From: JANQRA01 sp035550735
GTDB taxonomy: Bacteria; Actinomycetota; Acidimicrobiia; Spongiisociales; ZC4RG35
Assembly (NCBI GenBank): GCA_035550735.1
Contig: DASZOM010000026.1
Location: 124,001 to 188,000, forward strand
DNA: 64,000 bases
Direction of reading: 5' to 3'
Shown: positions 53,421 to 60,925 of the stretch, piece after piece
How positions within the stretch are numbered: position 1 is the stretch's first letter
Layout of the letters: every line of letters starts with the position of its first letter
Made by a program: the position numbers and the translations under genes
The notes under the pieces: generated by a model
The model's database searches: none
What the model was told of the DNA's origin: nothing
The model's input: the letters and a program-made list of their open reading frames with translations, nothing else

Positions 53421-54065
53421 ATGCCACCGGACGAGGAGCCCGACCGAGCGCCCCTCGAGCAGGCGGGCACGCGGCGCATCAAGAAGAAGCGATCGTTCTG
53501 GGCCGAGCTGCCCGGGCTTCTCCTCACCGCTCTCGTCATCGCCGTCGTCATCAAGACCTTCCTCGTCCAGCCGTTCTGGATCCCGTCGGAGTCGATGCTC
53601 GACACCATTCAGGTCAACGACCGGGTGATGGTGAACAAGCTGGCCTTCCAGCTCGGCGAGCCACAGCGAGGGGATGTCGTCGTCTTCCGGGACCCGGCTG
53701 CCCCCGACGTCGACGAGTCGGTGCCCGAAGCCGTCATCCGCAGCGTGCTCGAGGCGGTCGGGATCAGGACCAGGGGACAGGAGGACCTCATCAAGAGGGT
53801 GATCGGGCTGCCGGGGGAGACGATCACCATCTCGGACAATCGGGTCCACATCGACGGTGTCCCCATCGAGGAGCCATATCTCGACGAGGGAGTGGTCATG
53901 CCCGACGAAGGGCCGTTCAGCGTCGCGGAGGACGAGGTCTTCGTGATGGGCGACAACCGGCAGTTCTCCTTCGACAGCCGTCGCTTCGGCCCGATCGATC
54001 AAGAGTCGCTGGTGGGTCGTGCCTTCGTGATCATCTGGCCGATCGACCATTTCGGGGGTCTCTAG
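53421..54065 (+). CDS. lepB: signal peptidase I
   Basis: This 214-residue type I signal peptidase has one N-terminal transmembrane segment (LLLTALVIAVVIKTFLV, about 35-52). The catalytic Ser is in IPSESMLDTI and the Lys in DLIKRVIGLPGE. The box E motif reads VMGDNRQFSFDSRRFGPI, where family members usually have GDNRxxSxDSR. The enzyme cleaves Sec/SRP exported proteins, including the four exported proteins of this window that lack a lipobox. An in-frame start closer to rplS is not seen. Confidence 0.93.
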   Translation: MPPDEEPDRAPLEQAGTRRIKKKRSFWAELPGLLLTALVIAVVIKTFLVQPFWIPSESMLDTIQVNDRVMVNKLAFQLGEPQRGDVVVFRDPAAPDVDESVPEAVIRSVLEAVGIRTRGQEDLIKRVIGLPGETITISDNRVHIDGVPIEEPYLDEGVVMPDEGPFSVAEDEVFVMGDNRQFSFDSRRFGPIDQESLVGRAFVIIWPIDHFGGL

Positions 54066-54153
54066 AAACTGTCACCGGGAATGGCTAGTGGTTAGGGCAA
54101 CGCCTGGCATATGATCGCCCGGCACCCCCCAGCTGGCGAGAGTCGAGGAGACG

Positions 54154-54450
54154 ATGGACGAAGACCTGGAGCGCTACGAGACCGAAGTCGAGCTCAAGCT
54201 CTACAAGGAGTACCACGACGTCCTTCCCATGTTCGAGTTCGTCGTCGAGACCGAGCGTCGCTTCTACCTCGCCAACAAGGTGGATGTCGAGGTGAAGGGC
54301 TCCGAGGGCTCCACGTACTTCGAGGTCACGATGAGCGATGCCTGGGTCTGGGACATGTTCCGTCCTGCCCGGTTCCTGGAGAAGGTCCGGGTGCTCACCT
54401 TCCGGGATGTCAACGTCGAGAAGCTGGAGAAGACGGAGCTCGAGCTCTGA
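54154..54450 (+). CDS. DUF2469 family protein
   Basis: This 98-residue protein is nearly identical in pattern to the actinobacterial DUF2469 family: DLERYETEVELKLYKEY, VVETERRFYLANKVDVEV, YFEVTMSDAWVWDMFRP and VRVLTFRDVNVEKLE. Its function is unknown. It sits between lepB and the yraN gene, a position conserved across actinobacteria. The 88-base gap after lepB holds no other gene that I can support. Confidence 0.93.
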   Translation: MDEDLERYETEVELKLYKEYHDVLPMFEFVVETERRFYLANKVDVEVKGSEGSTYFEVTMSDAWVWDMFRPARFLEKVRVLTFRDVNVEKLEKTELEL

Positions 54451-54467
54451 CCGACCCCCGGGGAGCG

Positions 54468-54767
54468 TTGGGACGGGCCGGGGAGGACATCGCAGCGTGG
54501 TGGCTCGCCGAGCACGGGCTGGTCGTCAGGGCTCGCAACGTCACCATGGCCGACGGGGAGGTCGACATCCTCGCCGATGACGGACAGACCAGGGTGGTGG
54601 TCGAGGTCCGGACCATCACCGGTGAAGGCGACCCTCTCGAGGCGGCCGACGAGGCCAAGCGGAGACGGGTCAGGTCACTGGCGGCGCGTCTCGGAGCGGG
54701 TCGGGTCGACTTCCTCGGCGTTGCCCTGAGACACGACTTCGTCGAGCTCCACTGGCTGCCAGGCTGA
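54468..54767 (+). CDS. YraN / UPF0102 family endonuclease-fold protein
   Basis: This 99-residue protein has a restriction-endonuclease-like fold. The family pattern GRAGEDIAAWWLAEHG, RNVTMADGEVDILADDG and VVVEVRT is visible, with K at DEAKRRRVRSLAARL. The usual catalytic ExK reads EVR, so nuclease activity is uncertain. The TTG at 54468 follows GGGGAG; a CTG at 54447 overlapping the DUF2469 stop is the alternative. Confidence 0.83.
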   Translation: MGRAGEDIAAWWLAEHGLVVRARNVTMADGEVDILADDGQTRVVVEVRTITGEGDPLEAADEAKRRRVRSLAARLGAGRVDFLGVALRHDFVELHWLPG

Positions 54768-54809
54768 ATTGGAGCCCCCTCACGCCGTCGCCCTAGGCTG
54801 CTCGGTCTC

Positions 54810-55703
54810 ATGAGCGGACCAGCGATCCGGGTCGGCGGTCTCCACAAGCGATACGGCAAGACCGTTGCCCTGAACGGGCTCGACTTCGAGATCCCCTCCG
54901 GGCAACTGACCGGATTTCTCGGCCCGAACGGTGCGGGCAAGACCACGACCTTTCGCTGCATCCTCGGCTTGACCCGCCGCGACGCGGGCGAGATCGAGGT
55001 GCTCGGCATGCCCGTGCCGGCCGGTCTGCCCGAGATCGTGAAGAGGGTCGGCGTGATCATCGAGGAGCCCGGTGTGATCAAGTCGCTCAGTGGCAGGGCA
55101 AACCTGGCCGTCGCCGCCGACACCCTCGGCTTCGGTCATGACCGGATCGACGAGATGCTCGAGTTCGTCGGCTTGGCCGACGATGCCTCCCGCAAGGCCG
55201 GGGACTACTCGAAGGGAATGCGGCAACGTCTGGCGCTGGCCGCGGCGATCCTGGGCGACCCGCAGCTCCTCATCCTCGACGAGCCCTTGGACGGTCTCGA
55301 CCCGGCCGGACAGCATGCCTTCCGGGCCCGGCTGCGCGATCTCGCCGCCGACGGGCGAACGGTGGTGGTCTCCAGTCACGACCTCGCCGACGTCGAGGCG
55401 CTCGCCGATCATGTCATCGTCATCGACGAGGGTCGTCTGGTCACCCAGGGACCGCTGAATTCGCTGCTGGAGGGGGGCGCGACGAGGGTCAAGGTCTCAG
55501 ACCCGGGCAGGGCCGCCGAAGCGCTGCGGGCGGCGGGTCTCGACGTCGACCGGGACGCCGAGGGAGTGGTGGTCCGGGGAGCGGACGGCGCGGTCATCAC
55601 CGAGACGCTGGCCCGCGTCGGGATCTACCCCGACGAGGTCCGTGTCGAGCGGAGCACCCTGGAGTCGGTCTTCCTCGGCCTGACCGGGACCGACGTGCGA
55701 TGA
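54810..55703 (+). CDS. ABC transporter ATP-binding protein
   Basis: This 297-residue ATPase has Walker A FLGPNGAGKTTTFR near residues 37-50, signature DYSKGMRQRLALAAAIL, Walker B LLILDEPLDGLDP and the H-loop VVSSHDLADVEAL. A C-terminal extension of about 75 residues is typical of drug or bacteriocin-type ABC-2 exporters. It is translationally coupled to the permease gene (four-base ATGA overlap). A TAGGCT box lies ten bases upstream of the ATG. Confidence 0.93.
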   Translation: MSGPAIRVGGLHKRYGKTVALNGLDFEIPSGQLTGFLGPNGAGKTTTFRCILGLTRRDAGEIEVLGMPVPAGLPEIVKRVGVIIEEPGVIKSLSGRANLAVAADTLGFGHDRIDEMLEFVGLADDASRKAGDYSKGMRQRLALAAAILGDPQLLILDEPLDGLDPAGQHAFRARLRDLAADGRTVVVSSHDLADVEALADHVIVIDEGRLVTQGPLNSLLEGGATRVKVSDPGRAAEALRAAGLDVDRDAEGVVVRGADGAVITETLARVGIYPDEVRVERSTLESVFLGLTGTDVR

Positions 55704-56464
55704 GCCTGTTCCGGGCGGAGTACCGCAAGATCTCGGGGAGGATCATCTTCCCGGGGATGACGCTCGTTCTCCTGGTCTTCGTCGGCTTGGCCGCCTTCTT
55801 CCTCATCCTGTTCAGGGACATCGCCCCCGAGATGGGCGATGAGATCCCTGTCCTGACCAAGCCCGGCGTCTACGAGGTCGGCGCCCAGCAGGCCGCCACC
55901 CAGACCTGGTTCCCACTCATCCTGTCCGTGGTGCTGCTAGGGGGTGAGCTGTCGACGACCGTGTGGGCCACCTCGCTGACCAGGGACGCCCGTGTCGTCC
56001 GTCAGATCATCGCCCGGTTTCTCGCCTACTCGGCGGCAACGGTGCTCGCCTTCCTCATAGCCTTCGGGCTATGGGTGGCGATCGCGGCGTCCTTCTCCCC
56101 GGGTGAGGGATTCATGTCCGCCACCGATCTGGTCGGCGTGGTGTGGAAGTCGGCGGCGATCTCCCTCGCCTGGACCGCCCTCGGCATCGGCGCGGTCGCC
56201 GTGCTCCGCTCGGCAGGCCCGGCGATCGGAGTCGGGCTCGCCATCTTCTTCGCCGAGGGCTTCCTCGCCCTGTGGGATCCATGGGAGAACGTGTCGATAA
56301 CCGCCGCAAGCACCGGTCTGTTCACCGTCGACCTCGGGAGCGGGCTCTCCGGCTTCGTGCCCGGGCTGGAGCTGCCGCTGTGGCACACCCTGGCGATTCT
56401 GGCCGGCTGGGCCCTGTTCGGCTTGGCCCTGACGTGGTGGGGGCTTCAGCGACGCGACGCCTGA
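55700..56464 (+). CDS. ABC-2 type transporter permease
   Basis: This 254-residue integral membrane protein has about six hydrophobic segments, starting FPGMTLVLLVFVGLAAFFLIL and ending LAILAGWALFGLALTWWGLQ. It lacks its own ATPase and pairs with the preceding gene. The exported substrate is unknown. It is convergent with, and overlaps by 19 bases, the zinc-ribbon gene that follows on the other strand. Confidence 0.88.
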   Translation: MSLFRAEYRKISGRIIFPGMTLVLLVFVGLAAFFLILFRDIAPEMGDEIPVLTKPGVYEVGAQQAATQTWFPLILSVVLLGGELSTTVWATSLTRDARVVRQIIARFLAYSAATVLAFLIAFGLWVAIAASFSPGEGFMSATDLVGVVWKSAAISLAWTALGIGAVAVLRSAGPAIGVGLAIFFAEGFLALWDPWENVSITAASTGLFTVDLGSGLSGFVPGLELPLWHTLAILAGWALFGLALTWWGLQRRDA

Positions 56465-56658
56465 GAGCCGAAGCGTCGTCGCATCTCCTTGTGCCAGCAG
56501 CCGTGGTGCCAGTGGCGGCGCAGGTCCACCTCGTCGTCAGGGACGACAACGAGATGGAACGTCCCCGGAGGGATGGTGTTCTCACAACCCGGGCAGAGGT
56601 ACTGCTTGACCGCCTGGTAGGGCTGCACCGGGTTGACGGTCACCCGGAGTCCCCTCAT
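56446..56658 (-). CDS. small zinc-ribbon protein
   Basis: This 70-residue protein starts MRGLRVTVNPVQPYQAVKQ and contains YLCPGCENTIPPGTFHLV and DLRRHWHHGCWHKEM, giving CxxC plus His and Cys ligands for a zinc site. Short proteins of this kind are conserved in actinobacteria with no assigned function. The start overlaps the permease stop at 56655 by four bases. It was selected over the longer upstream open frame, which lies inside the permease gene. Confidence 0.8.
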   Translation of the reverse strand: MRGLRVTVNPVQPYQAVKQYLCPGCENTIPPGTFHLVVVPDDEVDLRRHWHHGCWHKEMRRRFGSQASRR

Positions 56659-58256
56659 GCCGGGATGTCCCTCCTCCGGAAGCCCCAAATTCCGGCGAGG
56701 ATCAGAGTGGCGACGACGCCCAGTAGAGCCAGGAACGGGGTGGCGGTGAACGTCTCTGCCGGAATCAGCGGGATGTGAGTGAATGGGGACAGGTCGAGGC
56801 TCCATTGCGGGAACTGCAGTATCTGGCCGAGCTGACCGAGGATCAGGAACAGGGCGAGCGCTCCCCAGCTCAATGAGGAGAGATGGGGAGCCAGGCCATA
56901 CAGTGCCATGGCGATCCCGGTGAGAACCCACACGGCGGGAACCTGAGCCAGAGCCGCCACCAGGACCCGTGGGGCCTCGCCGGCGACGTCACCCACGATC
57001 GCGCCGTAGGTGGCACCGGCCAGCGCCCCGGCCGACGCGAGGATCAGCACCGGCCCGGCGAGACCGTAGAGCAGATGGCTCCATGCGAATCGAGGGCGTG
57101 GAGTGGCCGTTGCCAGGACCATCTCGGTGCGAAGCGAATCCTCTTCGGACTTGAGTTTGAGAACGGATCGGATCGCGTATGCCGACGCGATCAGGGCGAT
57201 GATGCCGACGGCTGCGGCGAAGAAGGTGTCGGTGAGGGTCCTGGACCCCCCGATCTGCTCGAAGATCTCCATCAGCTGAGGGTTGGCGCCCAGCAGGTCG
57301 CCTATCGAGTCTCCGGCGGCGCCGTAGACGACTCCGAGAACGGCGAGTCCAAAAGTCCACCCCAGGAGAGATCCCCGCTGCAATCGCCAGGCCAGACCGG
57401 CGGGGCTCGCCAGGGATGCAGGTGCCCGGCTCGGGCCGGGGCGGGGCGGGATCGCGCCTTCGCCGACGTCGCGTCTCGACTGGATCAATACCGCCGATGC
57501 GGCAACGACTCCTGCGAAGCCGGCCCAGAGGGCAAACACCCACCAACGCTCGTCCGCGAAAGGCCGCAGACGGCTGAACCATCCAACGGGGGAGAGCCAC
57601 GCCAGCCATCCCCAGCCATCGGACTCCCCAACGTCGCCCGCCATGCGAAGCAGGAAGAAGAGGCCGACCAGACCGACGCCCAGGCCGCGCCCCGTCGAGC
57701 CGGCCTGGGTCAGTTGAGCGGCCAGGGCACCGACTGCAGCGAAGGCGACCGCCATCAGCGTGAACGCCGCTCCAAAGGCGACCGACCCCGCCAGTGGCAG
57801 TCCAAGACCCGTTAGCCCGGCGGCGACGATCACACCGATCATGGTCCCGGCGCCGATGGTGACGCAGAGGGCCGCTCCCAGCGGCGCATGACGTCCGACC
57901 ACGGTCGAGCCGAGCACCTCGCGGCGACCAGCTTCTTCGTCATCACGGGTATGTCGAAGCATGGTGAGAATCGCCATGAGCCCGACGATGAGGGAACCCA
58001 GTGTGCCTATGCGCCACGCGGTCAAACCGCCGATCGAGGGGTCGTACAGCGGGCCGAGAAGGGCGGTGAAGGATGGATTCGCCGCGACTGTGCTTGCGAG
58101 CCGCAGTCGCGAAGCCTCGGTGATGTAGAGCCCCTGGAAGGCACTGGCGGTTCCCACGGGAGCGATGCCGAGCACGAGGACCCAGATGGCGAGCCGCGCC
58201 CTATCGAGACGGAGATAGAGACGGATCAGCTTGCCGGCCCCGGTCAAGGTCCTCAC
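56655..58256 (-). CDS. ABC-2 type exporter permease (polyketide/antibiotic exporter-like)
   Basis: This 533-residue membrane protein has about twelve hydrophobic segments and a duplicated permease layout, each half beginning with a cytoplasmic helix. Examples are LAIWVLVLGIAPVGTASAF, VTIGAGTMIGVIVAAGLTGLGLPL, VFALWAGFAGVVAASAVL and ALLGVVATLILAGIWGF. Such double-length permeases export polyketides or peptides in actinobacteria. It overlaps the ATPase gene by four bases. Confidence 0.87.
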   Translation of the reverse strand: MRTLTGAGKLIRLYLRLDRARLAIWVLVLGIAPVGTASAFQGLYITEASRLRLASTVAANPSFTALLGPLYDPSIGGLTAWRIGTLGSLIVGLMAILTMLRHTRDDEEAGRREVLGSTVVGRHAPLGAALCVTIGAGTMIGVIVAAGLTGLGLPLAGSVAFGAAFTLMAVAFAAVGALAAQLTQAGSTGRGLGVGLVGLFFLLRMAGDVGESDGWGWLAWLSPVGWFSRLRPFADERWWVFALWAGFAGVVAASAVLIQSRRDVGEGAIPPRPGPSRAPASLASPAGLAWRLQRGSLLGWTFGLAVLGVVYGAAGDSIGDLLGANPQLMEIFEQIGGSRTLTDTFFAAAVGIIALIASAYAIRSVLKLKSEEDSLRTEMVLATATPRPRFAWSHLLYGLAGPVLILASAGALAGATYGAIVGDVAGEAPRVLVAALAQVPAVWVLTGIAMALYGLAPHLSSLSWGALALFLILGQLGQILQFPQWSLDLSPFTHIPLIPAETFTATPFLALLGVVATLILAGIWGFRRRDIPA

Positions 58257-59149
58257 TCCTGCACCTCGCCGTCCTCGTAGTGTCTCATGAACAGCTCCTC
58301 GAGGGTGGGGGGATGGCTGACCAGGCTGCGTACCTGCAGCGGAGCCAGACCGGCGACGAGATCGCCGATACGATCGGTCTCCACCTCCAGCTCCACCTTG
58401 TGATCCTGGATCTGGAGCTCGTGTACTCCGGGCAACGAACGGAGACTGCTCGGATCTCCCGAGAGCTCGACCACGACCGTGGTCCGGGTGAGGTGCCGGA
58501 GGTCGGCGAGGGAGCCCGCCTCCACGGTTCGGCCCTTCCTCACGATGCTGACCCGGTCACAGAGCGCTTCCACCTCGGCAAGGATGTGGGAGGCGAGGAG
58601 CACGGTACGACCCTCGGCCCGATCCTCTTCGATCGCAGCCCGGAACTGCGCCTCCATGAGCGGGTCGAGCCCGGCGGTGGGCTCGTCGAGGATCAACAGC
58701 TCGACGTTGGAAGCGAGCGCAGCGATGAGTGCCACCTTCTGTCGGTTGCCCTTGGAGTAGGTGCGACCCTTTTTCCTCGGGTCGAGATCGAACCGGTCGA
58801 GCAACGACGACCTACGTCTCTCGTCCAGGCCACCCCGGAGCCGGCCCAGTAGGTCGATCACTTCCCCACCGCTGAGATTGGGCCAGAGGGAGACGTCGCC
58901 CGGTACGTAGGCGAGGCGACGGTGCAGCTCGGTCGCCTCGGTCCAGGGATCGCCGCCGAGAAGAGTCACCGAGCCCCGGTCGGCCTTGAGCAATCCGAGC
59001 AAGACCCTGATCGTCGTGGTCTTTCCCGCCCCGTTGGGCCCGAGAAAACCATGGATCTCTCCGGTGGCTACTTCGAGATCGAGCCCATCGAGAGCAACGA
59101 TGTGACCGAAGCGCTTCTCGAGACCGGAGACGGATATCGCGTTCGACAT
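58253..59149 (-). CDS. ABC transporter ATP-binding protein
   Basis: This 298-residue ATPase has Walker A FLGPNGAGKTTTIR, signature YSKGNRQKVALIAAL, Walker B LLILDEPTAGLDP and H-loop LASHILAEVEAL. It pairs with the large permease that follows. It is divergent from a TetR gene 41 bases away, which probably represses it, as usual for drug-export systems. Confidence 0.93.
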   Translation of the reverse strand: MSNAISVSGLEKRFGHIVALDGLDLEVATGEIHGFLGPNGAGKTTTIRVLLGLLKADRGSVTLLGGDPWTEATELHRRLAYVPGDVSLWPNLSGGEVIDLLGRLRGGLDERRRSSLLDRFDLDPRKKGRTYSKGNRQKVALIAALASNVELLILDEPTAGLDPLMEAQFRAAIEEDRAEGRTVLLASHILAEVEALCDRVSIVRKGRTVEAGSLADLRHLTRTTVVVELSGDPSSLRSLPGVHELQIQDHKVELEVETDRIGDLVAGLAPLQVRSLVSHPPTLEELFMRHYEDGEVQE

Positions 59150-59173
59150 GATCCATCGACGATAGCATCAAGA

Positions 59174-59209
59174 CTGAACACACGTTTAAGATGTTGAATA
59201 TGCGTTCAG
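59174..59209. promoter_or_regulatory. inverted repeat between the exporter and tetR genes
   Basis: CTGAACACA (59174-59182) and TGCGTTCAG (59201-59209) are an inverted repeat with one mismatch in nine. It straddles the region between the divergent starts and overlaps the first ATG of tetR, so it may be the TetR operator. The 41-base gap (59150-59190) otherwise holds only a TAGCAT -10-like box at 59163. Confidence 0.5.
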
Positions 59210-59859
59210 CCGACATCAGCGAAGACCTGACCACCCGGGCAAGGATCCGCGACGCCGCCCTGACCCGCTTTCCTGCCGAGGGCTTTGCCGCTACCACCGT
59301 CCGCTCGATAGCTCGCGATGCCGGGGTGTCCCCGGGGCTGGTGGTTCATCACTTCGGGTCCAAGGACGGGCTCAGGGAAGCCTGCGATCGCTACGTGGTC
59401 GCCAAGTTTCGCGAGACCAAGCTGGCGGCGATGGAGGAGGGCAACATCGGCAGCCCGGCCTTCGCCTCAGCTGCCTTTCGGGTGTCCCAGCCGCTGCTCC
59501 GATATTTCGGCTGGGCCCTGGTTCGGGGCCACTCCGCTGCCGACGAGCTGTTCGACGAGATGGTCCGTGAGGGCCAGGAACTCACTCGTGTCGCAGTGGA
59601 CCGGGGCCTGGTGAAAGACTCGGCCGATCTCGCTACGAGGACCACTCTCCAGATGGCTCTCATGCTCGGGATGGTGTCGCTTCATAACCACGTGGAGCGC
59701 AACACGGGAATCGACCCGCTGGCATCCGAAGGCATCGCCCAGCTCACCCCGGTGCTCCTCGAGATCTTCTCCGGTCTCTTCGACGACGACTTCCTCGCCA
59801 CCATCACCGCGACCTATCGCGACGGAGCTCGGGATCTGACGGCTCCCACGAGCCGATAG
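59191..59859 (+). CDS. TetR family transcriptional regulator
   Basis: This 222-residue regulator has the N-terminal HTH (RARIRDAALTRFPAEGFAATTVRSIARDAGVSPGLVVHHFGSKDGL in pieces) and a variable effector domain. The HTH start falls near residue 15; ATG 59191 and the in-frame ATG 59200 are both possible. It is divergent from the ABC export genes, so the likely target is that transporter and the likely ligand is its substrate. Confidence 0.9.
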   Translation: MLNMRSADISEDLTTRARIRDAALTRFPAEGFAATTVRSIARDAGVSPGLVVHHFGSKDGLREACDRYVVAKFRETKLAAMEEGNIGSPAFASAAFRVSQPLLRYFGWALVRGHSAADELFDEMVREGQELTRVAVDRGLVKDSADLATRTTLQMALMLGMVSLHNHVERNTGIDPLASEGIAQLTPVLLEIFSGLFDDDFLATITATYRDGARDLTAPTSR

Positions 59860-59862
59860 CTC

Positions 59863-59976
59863 TCAGCCCGCCGAGACCGCCCAGACGATCGCGCCCAGCG
59901 TGGCCACGACGGCGAAGACCATCATGAAGATGTCGAGTGCAGTCTTCTCCTGCTTGCGGAATGGATTGAAACCCAC
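59863..59976 (-). CDS. small single-span membrane protein (37 residues)
   Basis: Reading the minus strand from GTG 59976 gives (M)GFNPFRKQEKTALDIFMM followed by VFAVVATLGAIVWAVSAG and a TGA at 59863. The basic, positively charged N-terminus and single hydrophobic helix fit a tiny membrane protein of the GFNPFR type that I recall from actinobacterial genomes. It lies 44 bases from the enoyl-CoA hydratase start, divergently. Function unknown. Confidence 0.65.
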   Translation of the reverse strand: MGFNPFRKQEKTALDIFMMVFAVVATLGAIVWAVSAG

Positions 59977-60007
59977 GGCGAGACGGTAACCGACACCTGC
60001 CGGTGTC

Positions 60008-60013
60008 TACTGT
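60008..60013 (+). promoter_or_regulatory. -10 box supporting the GTG 60021 start
   Basis: TACTGT followed by seven bases and GTG 60021. It argues for that start over the in-frame GTG 60003, which would precede the promoter. Confidence 0.5.
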
Positions 60014-60020
60014 CACCACC

Positions 60021-60800
60021 GTGACCTGGCTCAAGGCGGAGAGCGTCGACTCGGTCCGTTGGCTCACCATCGACCGTCCCGAGCGCAAGAACGCGATTCC
60101 GGTCGATGGCTGGCCGCAGCTGGCCGAGGCGCTCACCTCCTTCGAGAGGAGCGACGACCGGGTGCTCGTGATCACCGGGGCCGGAGGCGAGTTCTGCGCC
60201 GGTGCCGATCTCGATATCGACCGGATCTCGTGGGCTGGGTCCGTGACGGAGGCCCATCGCAGGATGAAGGTGGTTGAGCGGGCGGCGGTCGCCCTCCACC
60301 GCCTCAGCAAGCCCACCGTCGCCGCGGTGGACGGTGTCGCCGTCGGCGCCGGGTTCAACATGGCACTGGGCTGTGACGTCGTCATCGCCACCGACCGCGC
60401 CCGATTCTCCGAGATCTTCGTGCGCCGGGGCCTGACCGTGGACTTCGGGGGGACCTGGCTGCTGCCCCGGATCGTCGGTCTGCAGCGGGCGAAGGAACTG
60501 GCCCTGTCCGGTCGGCTGGTCGGCGCCGAGGAGGCACTCCGGCTGGGCATCGTGATGGAGGTGGTCGCACCGGAGGACCTCCCTGCCCGCGCCGAGGAGA
60601 TCGCCCGCTCCTTCCTCGCCGGCGCCCCCACCGCCCAGATGTTCGCCAAGCAGGGCATCAACGCCTCCTTCCAGTCGAGTTTCGCCGAGTCGATCGGATG
60701 GGAGGGCCAGTCCCAGGCCATCCTCTTCGGCACCGAGGACATGGCCGAGGGTGTGGCCGCCTTTCTCGAGAAGCGCGACCCGGAGTGGAAGGGCCGGTAA
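60021..60800 (+). CDS. enoyl-CoA hydratase/isomerase family protein
   Basis: This 259-residue crotonase-fold protein shows RWLTIDRPERKNAIPVDGW near the N-terminus, the oxyanion-hole strand VLVITGAGGEFCAGADLDI, and KPTVAAVDGVAVGAGFNMALGCDVVIA. The glutamates of true hydratases are not both obvious: the second is in the region FSEIFVRRGLTVDFGGTWLLP. It may therefore be an isomerase or hydrolase of the superfamily. An in-frame GTG at 60003 is the alternative start. Confidence 0.88.
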   Translation: MTWLKAESVDSVRWLTIDRPERKNAIPVDGWPQLAEALTSFERSDDRVLVITGAGGEFCAGADLDIDRISWAGSVTEAHRRMKVVERAAVALHRLSKPTVAAVDGVAVGAGFNMALGCDVVIATDRARFSEIFVRRGLTVDFGGTWLLPRIVGLQRAKELALSGRLVGAEEALRLGIVMEVVAPEDLPARAEEIARSFLAGAPTAQMFAKQGINASFQSSFAESIGWEGQSQAILFGTEDMAEGVAAFLEKRDPEWKGR

Positions 60801-60835
60801 CCCTCGCCGCCCCCGGCCGGTCGACCCTGAGCCCT

Positions 60836-60874
60836 GTTCACCATCTGTTCGGTTATCAGAAACACTTCTGAAAC
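60836..60874. promoter_or_regulatory. four spaced half-sites upstream of amtB
   Basis: GTTCA at 60836, GTTCG at 60847, GAAAC at 60859 and GAAAC at 60870. GAAAC-6-GAAAC has the spacing of actinobacterial GlnR nitrogen boxes, and the two GTTC sites are in the opposite orientation at 11-base spacing, making a rough inverted array. The element is 52 bases upstream of the amtB start. Confidence 0.5.
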
Positions 60875-60925
60875 AGACCCTCGGAACGATGCGGTGGCAC
60901 AACGATCCGGCTCAGAGGAGGGCTC

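Noticed and set aside
54078..54110. Sequence resembling the D-arm of a tRNA (ggctagtggttagggcaacg) before the DUF2469 gene
   Set aside because: No anticodon arm, TpsiC loop or matching acceptor stem can be drawn, so it is not a tRNA gene.
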